DNA of 64,000 bases, from NCBI RefSeq assembly GCF_000376105.1, contig NZ_AQWM01000002.1, forward strand, positions 62,001 through 126,000, given 5' to 3'. The DNA comes from Asticcacaulis benevestitus DSM 16100 = ATCC BAA-896. GTDB taxonomy: Bacteria > Pseudomonadota > Alphaproteobacteria > Caulobacterales > Caulobacteraceae. Below, piece by piece: positions 16,950-25,388 of the stretch (positions are counted from its first letter, which is position 1; every line of letters starts with the position of its first letter). The notes below the pieces were generated by a model, which had not been told where the DNA came from, ran no database searches, and saw nothing but the letters and a program-made list of their open reading frames with translations. The translations under genes were made by a program, and so were the position numbers.

Positions 16950-18158
16950 TCAAAGCCGGTCCAGAGGCAGGACGATGACACGCGCACCGGTCTTCTGCGC
17001 CGCAGCCCCCGCCGGCAGGCGGATCAAGGCGTCGGCGCGGGCGAAAACACTGACCAGAGACGAATCCTGGTCATCGAAGGCTGTCACCTGAAGCTGGCCA
17101 TAGGACGAACTGGAGAGCTTCGCCCGCAGATAGGCCTCACGCGGGCCGGCCGGACCAAGCACGCCCTGCACCAGGGCCGTGACGAAAGGCGACGTAGCCT
17201 CCATGCCCAGCGATGCTTCGATCCAGACTTTAAGAAACAGTTGCGCCGTCACGAAGGCCGAGGCCGGATTGCCGGGCAGGCTCAAAGCCCGCCGGCCATC
17301 CTCAAGCGCGCCAAAACTGGTCGGCTTGCCGGGGCGCACCTTGACGCTGTCGAAATCGAGCGTCAGGCCCAGTTTCGCCAGCGCCGGCTTGACCAGATCG
17401 TAGTCACCGACACTGGCGCCGCCCACCGTGACGATCAGATCGGCCTTCACGCCTTTCAGCGCCTTGTGAATGCCCTTGGCGTCATCGCCCTGCAAACCGA
17501 GATAGGAGGCCTTACCGCCCCACTGGCGGATCAACGCCATCAGCGCGTAGGAGGCCGATTCATAGATTTGATCCGCCTTCGGATTATATCCCGGCAGCAC
17601 CAGTTCATCGCCGGTGCACAGCACGACGACGTGCGGGCGGCGGACGACCGAAAGCGTATCGCAGCCCGCTGCGGCCGCCAGTGACAAACGCCATGGATCG
17701 AGGCGTACGCCACGCTCCAGCAGGGTATCACCGGCCTTGAAATCCTGCCCGGCCTTGCGGATATGGGTTGGCATCGGCACGCGGCCATCCGGCGTCAGCT
17801 CTATGATCTGTTCACCGCGGACGACGTTTTCCTGAATGACAATGGCGTCGCAATCGGCCGGCACGGGAGCGCCGGTGAAGATGCGCACCGCCTCGTCGGC
17901 CCCGAGGCGCCCTTCAAAGGCGCGGCCGGCCGAGCTTTCGCCGATCACGGTCAGGGTCGCCTGATCGCCGCTCAAAAAGTCCTTGCGCGTGGCGTAACCG
18001 TCCATGGCCGAGGCGTTGAACGGTGGTTGATCACGGCTGGCGAGCACCGGCCTGGCCAGCACACGGCCCATCGCCTTGCCGAGCGGCACCTTTTGCTTGC
18101 GCGCCTTCAAGGCCCGCGCGCGGACCAGGGTCAGCGCTTCGTCTACCGTTACCGCCAT
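16950..18158 (-). CDS. moeA: Molybdopterin molybdenumtransferase MoeA
   Basis: MoeA inserts molybdate into adenylated molybdopterin, the last general step of molybdenum cofactor synthesis. These 402 residues show the MoeA order: SRDQPPFNASAMDGYA, IFTGAPVPADCDAIVIQE, PHVVVLCTGDELV, TVGGASVGDYD (the MoCF-binding motif), RPGKPTSFG and LSLPGNPASAFVTA. The start at 18158 overlaps the moaB stop (TGATG), so the two are translated in a coupled way. Confidence 0.95.
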   Translation of the reverse strand: MAVTVDEALTLVRARALKARKQKVPLGKAMGRVLARPVLASRDQPPFNASAMDGYATRKDFLSGDQATLTVIGESSAGRAFEGRLGADEAVRIFTGAPVPADCDAIVIQENVVRGEQIIELTPDGRVPMPTHIRKAGQDFKAGDTLLERGVRLDPWRLSLAAAAGCDTLSVVRRPHVVVLCTGDELVLPGYNPKADQIYESASYALMALIRQWGGKASYLGLQGDDAKGIHKALKGVKADLIVTVGGASVGDYDLVKPALAKLGLTLDFDSVKVRPGKPTSFGALEDGRRALSLPGNPASAFVTAQLFLKVWIEASLGMEATSPFVTALVQGVLGPAGPREAYLRAKLSSSSYGQLQVTAFDDQDSSLVSVFARADALIRLPAGAAAQKTGARVIVLPLDRL

Positions 18159-18727
18159 CAGCGTTCCTTCAAACGCGGCATCAGTTCGACCATGTTGCAC
18201 GGACCATGGCGGCTATCGAGCTGCCAGCGGATTACCTTGTCCCAGCCATCCTTGACCGCGCCGTTCGAGCCCGGCAGACAGAAAATGAAAACACCATCGA
18301 TGATGCCAGCCAGGGCCCGCGATTGCAGGGTAGAGAGACCCACCGTCTGGTAGCTCAGCATATGGAAGATGGTCGAAAAGCCTTCGATGCGCTTATACAG
18401 CAGGGGTTCGATGGCTTCGGGGGTGACATCGCGGCCGGTAATGCCGGTGCCGCCGGTGGTGACGATGGCGTCGACCGTGCCGGAATTGACCCAGCGCATG
18501 ACGCGCTCGCGGATGGCGTCGATATCATCGCGCACAATGGCGCGATCCGCCAGCACATGACCGGCCCCTTCGACACGACGCGCCAAAACGTCTCCGGAGG
18601 TGTCGCTTTCCTCGTCGCGCGTGTCGGAAATGGTCAGGACGACGACATTGACCGGCTTGAAGGCGCGGTCTTCATGCAGACGGCCACCACCTAAGAACGC
18701 CCGTTCCGCTTCGCTGATTTCGCTCAT
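18158..18727 (-). CDS. moaB: Molybdopterin adenylyltransferase (MoaB/MogA-type)
   Basis: This protein activates molybdopterin by adenylation before MoeA acts. The 189 residues show VVVLTISDTRDEESDTSG, VTTGGTGITGRDVTPEA (the nucleotide and pterin binding loop) and FCLPGSNGAVKDGWD, typical of MoaB. The gene lies directly upstream of moeA with a TGATG overlap. MogA is the alternative name for the active adenylyltransferase; sequence alone does not fully separate MoaB from MogA. Confidence 0.93.
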   Translation of the reverse strand: MSEISEAERAFLGGGRLHEDRAFKPVNVVVLTISDTRDEESDTSGDVLARRVEGAGHVLADRAIVRDDIDAIRERVMRWVNSGTVDAIVTTGGTGITGRDVTPEAIEPLLYKRIEGFSTIFHMLSYQTVGLSTLQSRALAGIIDGVFIFCLPGSNGAVKDGWDKVIRWQLDSRHGPCNMVELMPRLKER

Positions 18728-18780
18728 ACTGACCTCATCTGATTGTCTTATCTCAGATTTAGGCGCGTGGTCTCACGATC

Positions 18781-20211
18781 TCAAGCGAAAACACCCTCGC
18801 GCGTCAACAGTTGCGTGTACGCGGCCTCAATCGCCGTGATGAAGGTGGTATCGGTGGCCAGATCTTGCGGGAATACGCTGCGCATAGCCAGGAAACGGCT
18901 GACGTCCGACACATTATCCTGACAGGTCTTGCCGACCGCGATCAGATCGGTTGCCAGCGGGTCTGTCAGGGCATCGCCCGTGAGGGCCTTGCTGCGGATA
19001 AAGCGCATCCATGCCGCCAGAGGCAGCGACAGGCGGCGGATATCCTGACCGCGATCCAGCGCCTCTGTCAGCGAACTGAGGATACGGATGGGCAGCTTCT
19101 GCGATCCGTCCCAGGCTATCTGAGAAAGCTTGTGAACAATGGCCGGATTGCGGAAGCGCTTGAGGATGTCTTCGCAGTAGGCGATCAGATCGAGCCCTTC
19201 GGGCGCTTCCAGCAGCGGCACGACATCTTCAATCATCAGCCCACGGACGATATCGGCCAGTTCTGCATCCTTCATGGCCTCCGACACGCTCTCATAGCCG
19301 CGATGCAGCCCCATATAGGCCAGGGTCGAATGCGGGCCATTGAGCAGACGCAACTTGGCGCGCTCATAGGCCGGCACATTGTCCGTCAGGGTGACGCCGA
19401 CGCTCTGCCAGTCCGGACCGCCATCATGGACGTGCTTTTCAATAACCCACTGGGTAAAGGCCTCGCGCTGGATCGGCCAGGCATCTTCGAGGCCCACCAC
19501 CGCCTGCACGCGGGTGCGCAGCTCATCATCGGTGGCCGGGGTGATCGAATCGACCATGGTGCAAGGGCACTGCAATTGGTCCCAGATCCAGCGCGCAAAT
19601 TCATTGTCCGACTGACCAGCGAAAACGGTCACAGCCGCCTTGAGGCGCTCACCGTTCTTCGGCAGATTGTCACAGGGGATCAGAACGAACGGCTTCAGAC
19701 CCTGCGCGCGGCGACGGCGCAATCCCTCCGTGACATAGCCGATGAAGGACTTCGGTGTCTGCGGATGGGCAAGATCGTGGACAATGTCCGGATGCTGAAG
19801 ATCAAGCGAGAAATCAGGCGCCAGGCAATAGCCTTTTTCGGTGACGGTCGAGGTCACCAGCGATACCGACGGGCGGGTCATGCGCTCAAAGACCGCTTCG
19901 ATATCTTCCGGACCCACCAGCACCTCGCGCATGGCGCCGATGACGCGGTAGCTGATCTCTTCGTCGAGAATGGCCAGGGTATAGAGCCCATCTTGAGGGG
20001 CCAGCGCATCGCGCACGCCGGTTGAGTGCAGCGACACGCCGCAGATGCCCCACCGCGGATCGTTTTGCGCCAAGGCATCGAAATAGGCCGCCTGATGGGC
20101 GCGGTGGAAGGCACCCGGACCAAAATGGACGACCCCGGTGGCAAGCGACGCCGGATCATAGGCGGGTTTCAGGGCTTTGGCGGCAGACAGCTCAGACAAG
20201 GACAGGCGCAT
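18781..20211 (-). CDS. uxuB: D-mannonate oxidoreductase (fructuronate reductase)
   Basis: UxuB reduces D-fructuronate to D-mannonate with NADH, the step after uronate isomerase. These 476 residues belong to the polyol dehydrogenase family: FGPGAFHRAHQAAYFD (nucleotide-binding region), PFVLIPCDNLPKNG, MVDSITPATDDE and KLRLLNGPHSTLAYMG (active-site Lys and Asn-His). The call to UxuB rather than mannitol dehydrogenase rests on the neighbours uxaC, kdgK and a LacI regulator. The gene is divergent from the regulator gene, and a palindromic operator (20305-20318) lies 94 bases upstream of its start. Confidence 0.88.
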   Translation of the reverse strand: MRLSLSELSAAKALKPAYDPASLATGVVHFGPGAFHRAHQAAYFDALAQNDPRWGICGVSLHSTGVRDALAPQDGLYTLAILDEEISYRVIGAMREVLVGPEDIEAVFERMTRPSVSLVTSTVTEKGYCLAPDFSLDLQHPDIVHDLAHPQTPKSFIGYVTEGLRRRRAQGLKPFVLIPCDNLPKNGERLKAAVTVFAGQSDNEFARWIWDQLQCPCTMVDSITPATDDELRTRVQAVVGLEDAWPIQREAFTQWVIEKHVHDGGPDWQSVGVTLTDNVPAYERAKLRLLNGPHSTLAYMGLHRGYESVSEAMKDAELADIVRGLMIEDVVPLLEAPEGLDLIAYCEDILKRFRNPAIVHKLSQIAWDGSQKLPIRILSSLTEALDRGQDIRRLSLPLAAWMRFIRSKALTGDALTDPLATDLIAVGKTCQDNVSDVSRFLAMRSVFPQDLATDTTFITAIEAAYTQLLTREGVFA

Positions 20212-20304
20212 TTAAACAGTAACCCTATGCTTACAGATGGCGATTTTGAGCAACGGCGCCACAAAACCAGGCACCTGCAATCAGGGCACGCCATCGTCAA
20301 ATCT

Positions 20305-20318
20305 TGATACCGGTGTCA
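20305..20318. promoter_or_regulatory. LacI-type operator between uxuB and the regulator gene
   Basis: TGATACCGGTGTCA is an almost perfect palindrome centred on CG, as is usual for LacI-family sites. Its reverse complement is identical to the site at 24487-24500. It sits in the divergent gap, so it could control both uxuB and the regulator gene. Confidence 0.75.
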
Positions 20319-20403
20319 TAGGGCGTTGGCCGTCCTATTTCAAGAAATAATCCTGTTCAGTAAGCGCGAAGACCGCTAACCATGGCAAAACAAGCGACTG
20401 ATA

Positions 20404-21453
20404 ATGACGACATACGACGACGATATCGAGGCCTTCATAAAGAGCCGTAAAAAAGCGACCATCAATGATGTGGCGCGACTGGCGCGGCTATCGAAAAAGA
20501 CCGTCTCGCGCGTCATCAACGCCTCCCCCAGCGTGCGCGCCGAGACGCGCGATCAGGTCAACGCGGTTATCGACCGCATCGGTTTCCGCCCCGATCCGCA
20601 GGCCCGCGGCCTCGCCTTCCGGCGCTCTTTCCTTATCGGCCTGATCTACGATAATCCCAACGCGCAATATGTCGTCAACATGCAGCTTGGCGCGCTCGAC
20701 GCCTTGCGCGGTTCCGGCACCGAACTCGTGCTTCACCCGTGCGACCGTCACAGTGACCAGTTCATCAAGGATATCCGCGACTTTATCGAGCTTCAGCGCC
20801 TAGCCGGCGTTATCGTCCTGCCGCCGATTTCGGAGGACAAGCGCTTGCTGGGCCTGCTCGAAGACCTGAAAACCCCCTATGTGCGCGTGTCGGCGCTCCA
20901 TCCGGCCACGACGAAGGGTGGTCATGCCATTCTGTCAAAAGAGCGGATCGGTTGCCGCGCCGCCGGCGAACACCTGGCGCAGCTTGGCCACACACGGATC
21001 GGCTTTATCGCCGGCCCGGACGGCTACCTTTCGGCCAGCGAGCGCCGCGCCGGCTTCCGCGAAGGCCTGCAGGCCCACGGCCTCGATATCGAACCGGCGC
21101 TGGAAGTGCAAGGCGATTACACCCTTGAATCCGGTCACGCCGCCGCGCTCCGCCTCCTGACATCCGATACGCGGCCGACGGCGCTTTTCGCCGGCAATGA
21201 CGAAATGGCCATCGGCGCCTATAAGGCCGCGTTCGGGCTTGGCCTGCGCATCCCTGACGATCTCAGCATCTGCGGCTATGACGACAGCCCGATGGCGGAG
21301 CGCGTCTATCCGCCGCTCACCACCGTCCATCTGCCGACACGCGACATGGCCAGGGCCGCCGTGCTGACCCTGCTGCGTAGCGAAGGCGCGCCGGAAGACG
21401 CCCTTATTTTTGAATCCGCCCTTGTGGTGCGGCAGTCGACCGCGAAGGTTTGA
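20404..21453 (+). CDS. LacI-family transcriptional regulator of hexuronate genes
   Basis: These 349 residues start with an unusually long N-terminal lead (about 18 residues) before the LacI helix-turn-helix ATINDVARLARLSKKTVSRVINASPSV, which is followed by the hinge (RADPQARGLAF-like, here RPDPQARGLAFRRS). The periplasmic-binding-like effector domain contains the usual HLAQLGHTRIGFIAGP, ALFAGNDEMAIGAY and CGYDDSPMAERVYPPLTTV. Three matching palindromes in the cluster (20305, 21487, 24487) are its likely operators. The inducer is probably a hexuronate or keto-deoxygluconate intermediate, which is inference. It is divergent from uxuB and upstream of uxaC. Confidence 0.93.
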   Translation: MTTYDDDIEAFIKSRKKATINDVARLARLSKKTVSRVINASPSVRAETRDQVNAVIDRIGFRPDPQARGLAFRRSFLIGLIYDNPNAQYVVNMQLGALDALRGSGTELVLHPCDRHSDQFIKDIRDFIELQRLAGVIVLPPISEDKRLLGLLEDLKTPYVRVSALHPATTKGGHAILSKERIGCRAAGEHLAQLGHTRIGFIAGPDGYLSASERRAGFREGLQAHGLDIEPALEVQGDYTLESGHAAALRLLTSDTRPTALFAGNDEMAIGAYKAAFGLGLRIPDDLSICGYDDSPMAERVYPPLTTVHLPTRDMARAAVLTLLRSEGAPEDALIFESALVVRQSTAKV

Positions 21454-21486
21454 CACCCGCGCCACGAAATCGGTTGTCAAAATACA

Positions 21487-21500
21487 TGACACCGGTTACC
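21487..21500. promoter_or_regulatory. LacI-type operator upstream of uxaC
   Basis: TGACACCGGTTACC has a perfect left half TGACACCGGT identical to the other two sites; the right half is degenerate (TTACCA instead of TATCA). It lies 36 bases upstream of the uxaC start and inside the gap after the regulator gene. Confidence 0.65.
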
Positions 21501-21536
21501 AGTTTTTCGTTATCGCCTTCATCTGGGTCGCGCGCC

Positions 21537-22949
21537 ATGTCCAAGCCTCTATACCTCCACGAAGACCGCCTGTTTTCCAGCGATCCCGCCCAGCGCGCCA
21601 TCGCCCGTGAGCTTTACAGCAGCGTCAAATCCCTGCCGATCCTGTCGCCGCACGGCCATACCGATCCATCATGGTTCGCCGATAACCTGCCGTTCGAGAA
21701 CGCCACGACGCTGTTCCTGGCGCCGGATCATTACATCTACCGCATGCTCTACAGCCAGGGCATCGACATGGACGCGGTCGGCGTCGGCTCGAAAGACGGC
21801 CCCTCCACCGCCGATGCGCGCAAGGCCTGGCATATCTACGCCGCCCATCAGCACCTGTTCCGCGGCACCCCCTCTTTCATGTGGATGAGCCATGTCTTCG
21901 GCGAGATCATGGGCTTTGACGTGGCGCTTGATGCCAGCACCGCCGATCATTATTTCGACCGTATCGGCGAGTGCCTGGCCTCGCCTGAGTATCGCCCGCG
22001 CGCGCTGTTCGAACGCTTCAATATCGATCTGCTGGCCACTACAGAAGGCCCGACCGATACGCTGGAACATCACCAGAAGATCAAGGATTCCGGCTGGAAA
22101 GGTCGTGTGGTCACCGCCTATCGCCCCGATCCGGTCATCGATCCGGAGCATGAGGATTTCCACGACAAGCTCAAGATTTTCGGCGAGCTGACCGGCGAAG
22201 ACGTCTATAGCTGGAAGGGCTATCTGCGTGCCCACCGCAATCGCCGTGATGTTTTCATGACCTACGGCGCCACCTCGACCGACCACGGGCACCCGACCGC
22301 GCAAACGGCCAATCTGTCGCATTCCGACACCAAAGACCTGTTCCACCGTGTGCTGAAAAAGCGTGTCTCGCCGGAAGACGCCGAGCTTTTCCGCGCCCAG
22401 ATGCTGACCGAAATGGCGCGCATGTCGCTCGATGACGGCCTGACCATGCAGATTCACCCCGGCAGCTTCCGCAATCACAACAAGCAGATCTTCGACAGGT
22501 ACGGCCGCGACAAGGGCGCCGATATGCCCCTGCCGACCAACTATGTCCACGCGCTCAAACCGCTGCTCGACGCCTTCGGCAATGAAAAGAACCTGACGGT
22601 CATTCTCTTCACCTTAGATGAGACCAGCTACGCCCGCGAACTGGCGCCGCTGGCGGGTCACTATCCCATTCTCAAGCTCGGCCCATCGTGGTGGTTCCAT
22701 GACTCACCCGAAGGCATGATGCGCTTCCGCGAACAGGTCACCGAGACGGCCGGTTTCTACAATACGGTTGGCTTCAATGACGACACGCGCGCCTTCCTGT
22801 CGATCCCCGCGCGCCATGATGTCGCCCGCCGCATCGACTCGACCTTCCTGGCCCGCCTGGTGGCCGAGCACCGTATGCCGGTCGAAGACGCCGCCGAACT
22901 GATCGAGGACCTGACCTATAATCTGCCAAAGGCCGCTTATAAGCTTTAG
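21537..22949 (+). CDS. uxaC: Glucuronate (uronate) isomerase
   Basis: UxaC isomerises D-glucuronate to D-fructuronate and D-galacturonate to D-tagaturonate, the entry step of hexuronate catabolism. These 470 residues show the family features: LPILSPHGHTDPSWFADN (metal-binding His-x-His region), the conserved DTLEHHQKIKDSGW, RPDPVIDPEHEDF and MQIHPGSFRNHN. The ATG at 21537 gives the normal family length; the frame remains open further upstream across the operator, which argues against an earlier start. The stop overlaps the convergent sigma-factor gene by four bases. Confidence 0.95.
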   Translation: MSKPLYLHEDRLFSSDPAQRAIARELYSSVKSLPILSPHGHTDPSWFADNLPFENATTLFLAPDHYIYRMLYSQGIDMDAVGVGSKDGPSTADARKAWHIYAAHQHLFRGTPSFMWMSHVFGEIMGFDVALDASTADHYFDRIGECLASPEYRPRALFERFNIDLLATTEGPTDTLEHHQKIKDSGWKGRVVTAYRPDPVIDPEHEDFHDKLKIFGELTGEDVYSWKGYLRAHRNRRDVFMTYGATSTDHGHPTAQTANLSHSDTKDLFHRVLKKRVSPEDAELFRAQMLTEMARMSLDDGLTMQIHPGSFRNHNKQIFDRYGRDKGADMPLPTNYVHALKPLLDAFGNEKNLTVILFTLDETSYARELAPLAGHYPILKLGPSWWFHDSPEGMMRFREQVTETAGFYNTVGFNDDTRAFLSIPARHDVARRIDSTFLARLVAEHRMPVEDAAELIEDLTYNLPKAAYKL

Positions 22950-23827
22950 TGCAGCCTTGTCAGCTTGTCGGGGTTACGCTGGAACCAGACGGCGGAAATT
23001 CTGCCGTCGCTGATGTCCACGCTCAGGACGTCGGTATAGTCGTCGGCGTGCGTGGTCAGCAGCGCCATAACCCCATTGACCCGTTCGTAGCGTAGGGCCG
23101 TCGTCGTGTGGTTACGGAACTTCTGGTAGATGCCGGCCATGAAGGCGCCAACACGGCGCTTGCCATCCAGGATATTGATCGCCGCCGACACCTTGCCGCC
23201 ACCATCGCTATAGAGCTTGACGTCCTCGGCCAGCATGGCTTCCAGCGCCAACATGTCTCCCTTTTGCGAGGCGATGGCGAAGGCTTCGAGGTAACGTCGC
23301 TCATCATCGGGCGTCACCTTGAAGCGCGGTCGTGATGCCCGGACATGCTGGCGGGCGCGGGCGGCAAGCCGACGGCAGCTCTCTTCCGAGCGCTCTAAGG
23401 TCTGTGCGATCTCGCTGTAACCGACATCGAAAACATCATGCAGCAGAAAGCTGGCGCGCTCGAGCGGCGTCAGGCGTTCCAGTGCATAGAGCAGACCCAC
23501 CGACAGGTCTTCGGCCAGTTCGGTCGGGCCTGCCAGCGAACCGGTAAAGTCGCTGATATCGTGGAGCGGTTCGGGCAGCCATGGCCCGACATAATCGACG
23601 CGCCTGCGATGGGCGCTTTTCAGGATGTCGAGGCAGATGCGCGTCACGATCCGGGTAAGGAAGGCGCGTGTATTATCGATCTCTTCCGGATCGATATCCT
23701 TGATGCGCAGATAGGCGTCCTGCACGGCGTCCTCGGCCTCGCTGACCGTGCCAAGCATACGGTAGGCCACGCCTTGCAGGTAGCGTCGCTCGGTTTCAAA
23801 CCACTGGATGTCGGATTTCGGGATCAT
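22946..23827 (-). CDS. ECF41-type sigma factor with fused C-terminal regulatory domain
   Basis: This 293-residue sigma factor has a region 2 (YRMLGTVSEAEDAVQDAYLR), a region 4 (LTPLERASFLLHDVFDVGYSEIAQTL) and a C-terminal SnoaL-like domain that replaces a separate anti-sigma factor. The three ECF41 hallmarks are present: WLPEP between regions 2 and 4, DGGGK in the extension and NPDKL at the end. ECF41 genes usually neighbour a carboxymuconolactone decarboxylase, oxidoreductase or epimerase gene, and one of these lies directly upstream (23926). That gene has a matching promoter. The inducing signal is unknown for the family. Confidence 0.95.
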   Translation of the reverse strand: MIPKSDIQWFETERRYLQGVAYRMLGTVSEAEDAVQDAYLRIKDIDPEEIDNTRAFLTRIVTRICLDILKSAHRRRVDYVGPWLPEPLHDISDFTGSLAGPTELAEDLSVGLLYALERLTPLERASFLLHDVFDVGYSEIAQTLERSEESCRRLAARARQHVRASRPRFKVTPDDERRYLEAFAIASQKGDMLALEAMLAEDVKLYSDGGGKVSAAINILDGKRRVGAFMAGIYQKFRNHTTTALRYERVNGVMALLTTHADDYTDVLSVDISDGRISAVWFQRNPDKLTRLH

Positions 23828-23852
23828 GCTGATTTTTCAAGACGGTTGATCC

Positions 23853-23911
23853 CCAGATAAGCCAGATAAGCACAGAGGCTTCCACGTATAAATCTATCTG
23901 TTCTTATCTGG
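23853..23911. repeat. Inverted repeat with tandem half-site in the intercistronic gap
   Basis: CCAGATAAG occurs twice in tandem (23853-23861, 23862-23870). The second copy plus CACAG pairs with CTGTTCTTATCTGG at 23898-23911 (13 of 14 positions) across about 22 bases. It sits between the decarboxylase-like gene stop and the sigma gene start on the same strand. It may attenuate read-through to the sigma gene, or be an operator; there is no U-run. Confidence 0.6.
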
Positions 23912-23925
23912 TGACCTCTTAAACC

Positions 23926-24384
23926 TTATTCGGTGGGTTTATCATTGGCGTGCAGGAAACGCATCGAAATGGCGATACGGTTCCAGGCATTGATCATGGC
24001 GATGGCGATCGTGAGATCCGACATTTCCTTGTCGGTGAAGTGCGCTTTGACCTCAGCATAGGTCTCATCTTCTGCGCGGTCGGTGGCGATGTGGGTCAAG
24101 GCCTCGGCCCATATGAGAGCAGCGCGTTCCTTCTCACTGAACATGCGCGATTCTTCCCACGCAGGCAGCAGATTGAGACGGGCGGGCGTATCACCGGCCT
24201 TGAGCGCTTCTTCGTAGTGCATGTGCAGACAGAAGGCGCAGCCATTGATCTGCGACACGCGCAGCTTGACGAGGCTCAAGAGCTTCAGATCGAGCGCGCC
24301 GTGCAGATAGGTTTCAACGGCGGCCATGCCGTTATAGCCTTCGGCGGCCAGGGCCGCGAGGTTGAGGCGGTTGAAGTGGGTCAT
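23926..24384 (-). CDS. Carboxymuconolactone decarboxylase family protein (AhpD-like), ECF41 target
   Basis: These 152 residues show the AhpD/CMD fold mark: KLRVSQINGCAFCLHMHYEEA, with a CxxC pair and a following His (CAFCLHMH), which in AhpD-type proteins acts as a peroxidase or disulfide-reductase site. Other typical segments are LPAWEESRMFSEKERAAL and AINAWNRIA-like ends. The start at 24384 has AGGAGA six bases upstream. The ECF41-type promoter at 24417-24443 lies 33 bases before it, and the sigma gene follows on the same strand. The physiological substrate is unknown; a redox or electrophile stress role is inference. Confidence 0.92.
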   Translation of the reverse strand: MTHFNRLNLAALAAEGYNGMAAVETYLHGALDLKLLSLVKLRVSQINGCAFCLHMHYEEALKAGDTPARLNLLPAWEESRMFSEKERAALIWAEALTHIATDRAEDETYAEVKAHFTDKEMSDLTIAIAMINAWNRIAISMRFLHANDKPTE

Positions 24385-24416
24385 AGCAGTCTCCTTCGGT
24401 TGGGTTATGCTGATAT

Positions 24417-24443
24417 GACGAGGCAGGTTTGGCATCTGTGACA
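24417..24443 (-). promoter_or_regulatory. ECF41-dependent promoter (TGTCACA-N16-CGTC)
   Basis: On the minus strand TGTCACA (24437-24443) and CGTC (24417-24420) are separated by exactly 16 bases. This is the promoter pattern described for the ECF41 sigma family. It lies 33 bases upstream of the decarboxylase-like gene and the sigma gene follows downstream, so the unit may be autoregulated. Confidence 0.88.
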
Positions 24444-24486
24444 CGCCCGGCGATTTTTTAGCGAAAAGTCGTATTGGGATTGATCG

Positions 24487-24500
24487 TGACACCGGTATCA
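24487..24500. promoter_or_regulatory. LacI-type operator upstream of the hydratase-kdgK genes
   Basis: TGACACCGGTATCA is identical, on the opposite strand, to the site at 20305-20318. It ends 17 bases before the ATG at 24518, a position suited to blocking transcription of the hydratase and kdgK genes. Confidence 0.75.
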
Positions 24501-24517
24501 TTTAGGTTCGCCCCACC

Positions 24518-25369
24518 ATGAAAGATGTCACAATGCCCCATACATCCATCGCCGAGCGTTTTATCACGGCCCGCAGATCCGCAACCGCCCTGTCCGATTA
24601 TCCCGGTGACATTCCCGCGGCGATGACGGACTCTTACGCTATTCAGGACGCCGCGCTTGATCTCTGGCATCAAGAGCTTATCGGCTGGAAAATCGCGCGC
24701 CTGCATCCGGATTTCCAAGGCCCTATGGGCACCGAGCGGATGGCCGGCCCGATCTTCAAACCGGCCTTCACCCCCTATACAGGGCCGATCATCTTTCCGG
24801 TCTTCACCGATGGTTTTGGTGCGATCGAGGCCGAATATGTGCTACGCATCGATCATGACGCCGATCCGGAAAAAACCGACTACAGCGAGGAAGAAGCCCT
24901 GCGCCTGTGCGACGCCCTCTTCGCCGGCATCGAGCTGGCGGGCTCTCCCCTGCCGACCATCAATAGTCTGGGGCCTACGGTGACGGCTTCGGATTTTGGC
25001 AACAATTTCGGCCTGGTGCTGGGGCCGCGCCTGCTCGATCTCGATTCCGACACGACACCGCACACCCTGGGCGAAGATGCGCTCAAAGCCTTCCAGTCGA
25101 AGTGCGAAATTGAGGGCGAGGTGGTCGGCACCGGTGGCCTGTTCATCATGCCCGGCGGCCCCTTGAAGGCGCTGGCCTGGCTCGCCGGACATCTGGCCGC
25201 GCGCCAACGCCCGCTCAGGCGCGGCATGTTGATCTCTACCGGCCAGACGACCGGCGTGCATCGCATCTTCCCCGGCCAGTCCGCGGTTGTCAGCTTTTCG
25301 GGGCACACCGAAGCCTCGCTGGACCTGAAGGCCGTAGCGCTTCAGCCCGGCGCCCCCGAAATATCCTAA
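24518..25369 (+). CDS. 2-keto-4-pentenoate hydratase-like (FAH superfamily) protein
   Basis: These 283 residues belong to the fumarylacetoacetase/hydratase fold: GWKIARLHPDFQGPMGTERMAGP, AIEAEYVLRI (metal-binding Glu-Ala-Glu), LFAGIELAGSPLP, ASDFGNNFGLVLGP and TGQTTGVHRIFPGQ. Members hydrate or cleave 2-keto acids. A hexuronate role is suggested by the operator 17 bases upstream and kdgK 19 bases downstream; it may act on a 2-keto-3-deoxy sugar acid. This is inference, as no member with that activity is certain from sequence. Start: ATG at 24518 or the one five codons later (24533); ribosome sites are weak for both. Confidence 0.85.
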   Translation: MKDVTMPHTSIAERFITARRSATALSDYPGDIPAAMTDSYAIQDAALDLWHQELIGWKIARLHPDFQGPMGTERMAGPIFKPAFTPYTGPIIFPVFTDGFGAIEAEYVLRIDHDADPEKTDYSEEEALRLCDALFAGIELAGSPLPTINSLGPTVTASDFGNNFGLVLGPRLLDLDSDTTPHTLGEDALKAFQSKCEIEGEVVGTGGLFIMPGGPLKALAWLAGHLAARQRPLRRGMLISTGQTTGVHRIFPGQSAVVSFSGHTEASLDLKAVALQPGAPEIS

Positions 25370-25388
25370 GACCAACAGGAAATACCTC

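Noticed and set aside
24526-24548. A second TGTCACA, on the plus strand, as an ECF41 promoter for the hydratase gene
   Set aside because: No CGTC lies 16 bases downstream, and the motif is inside the start of the coding region.
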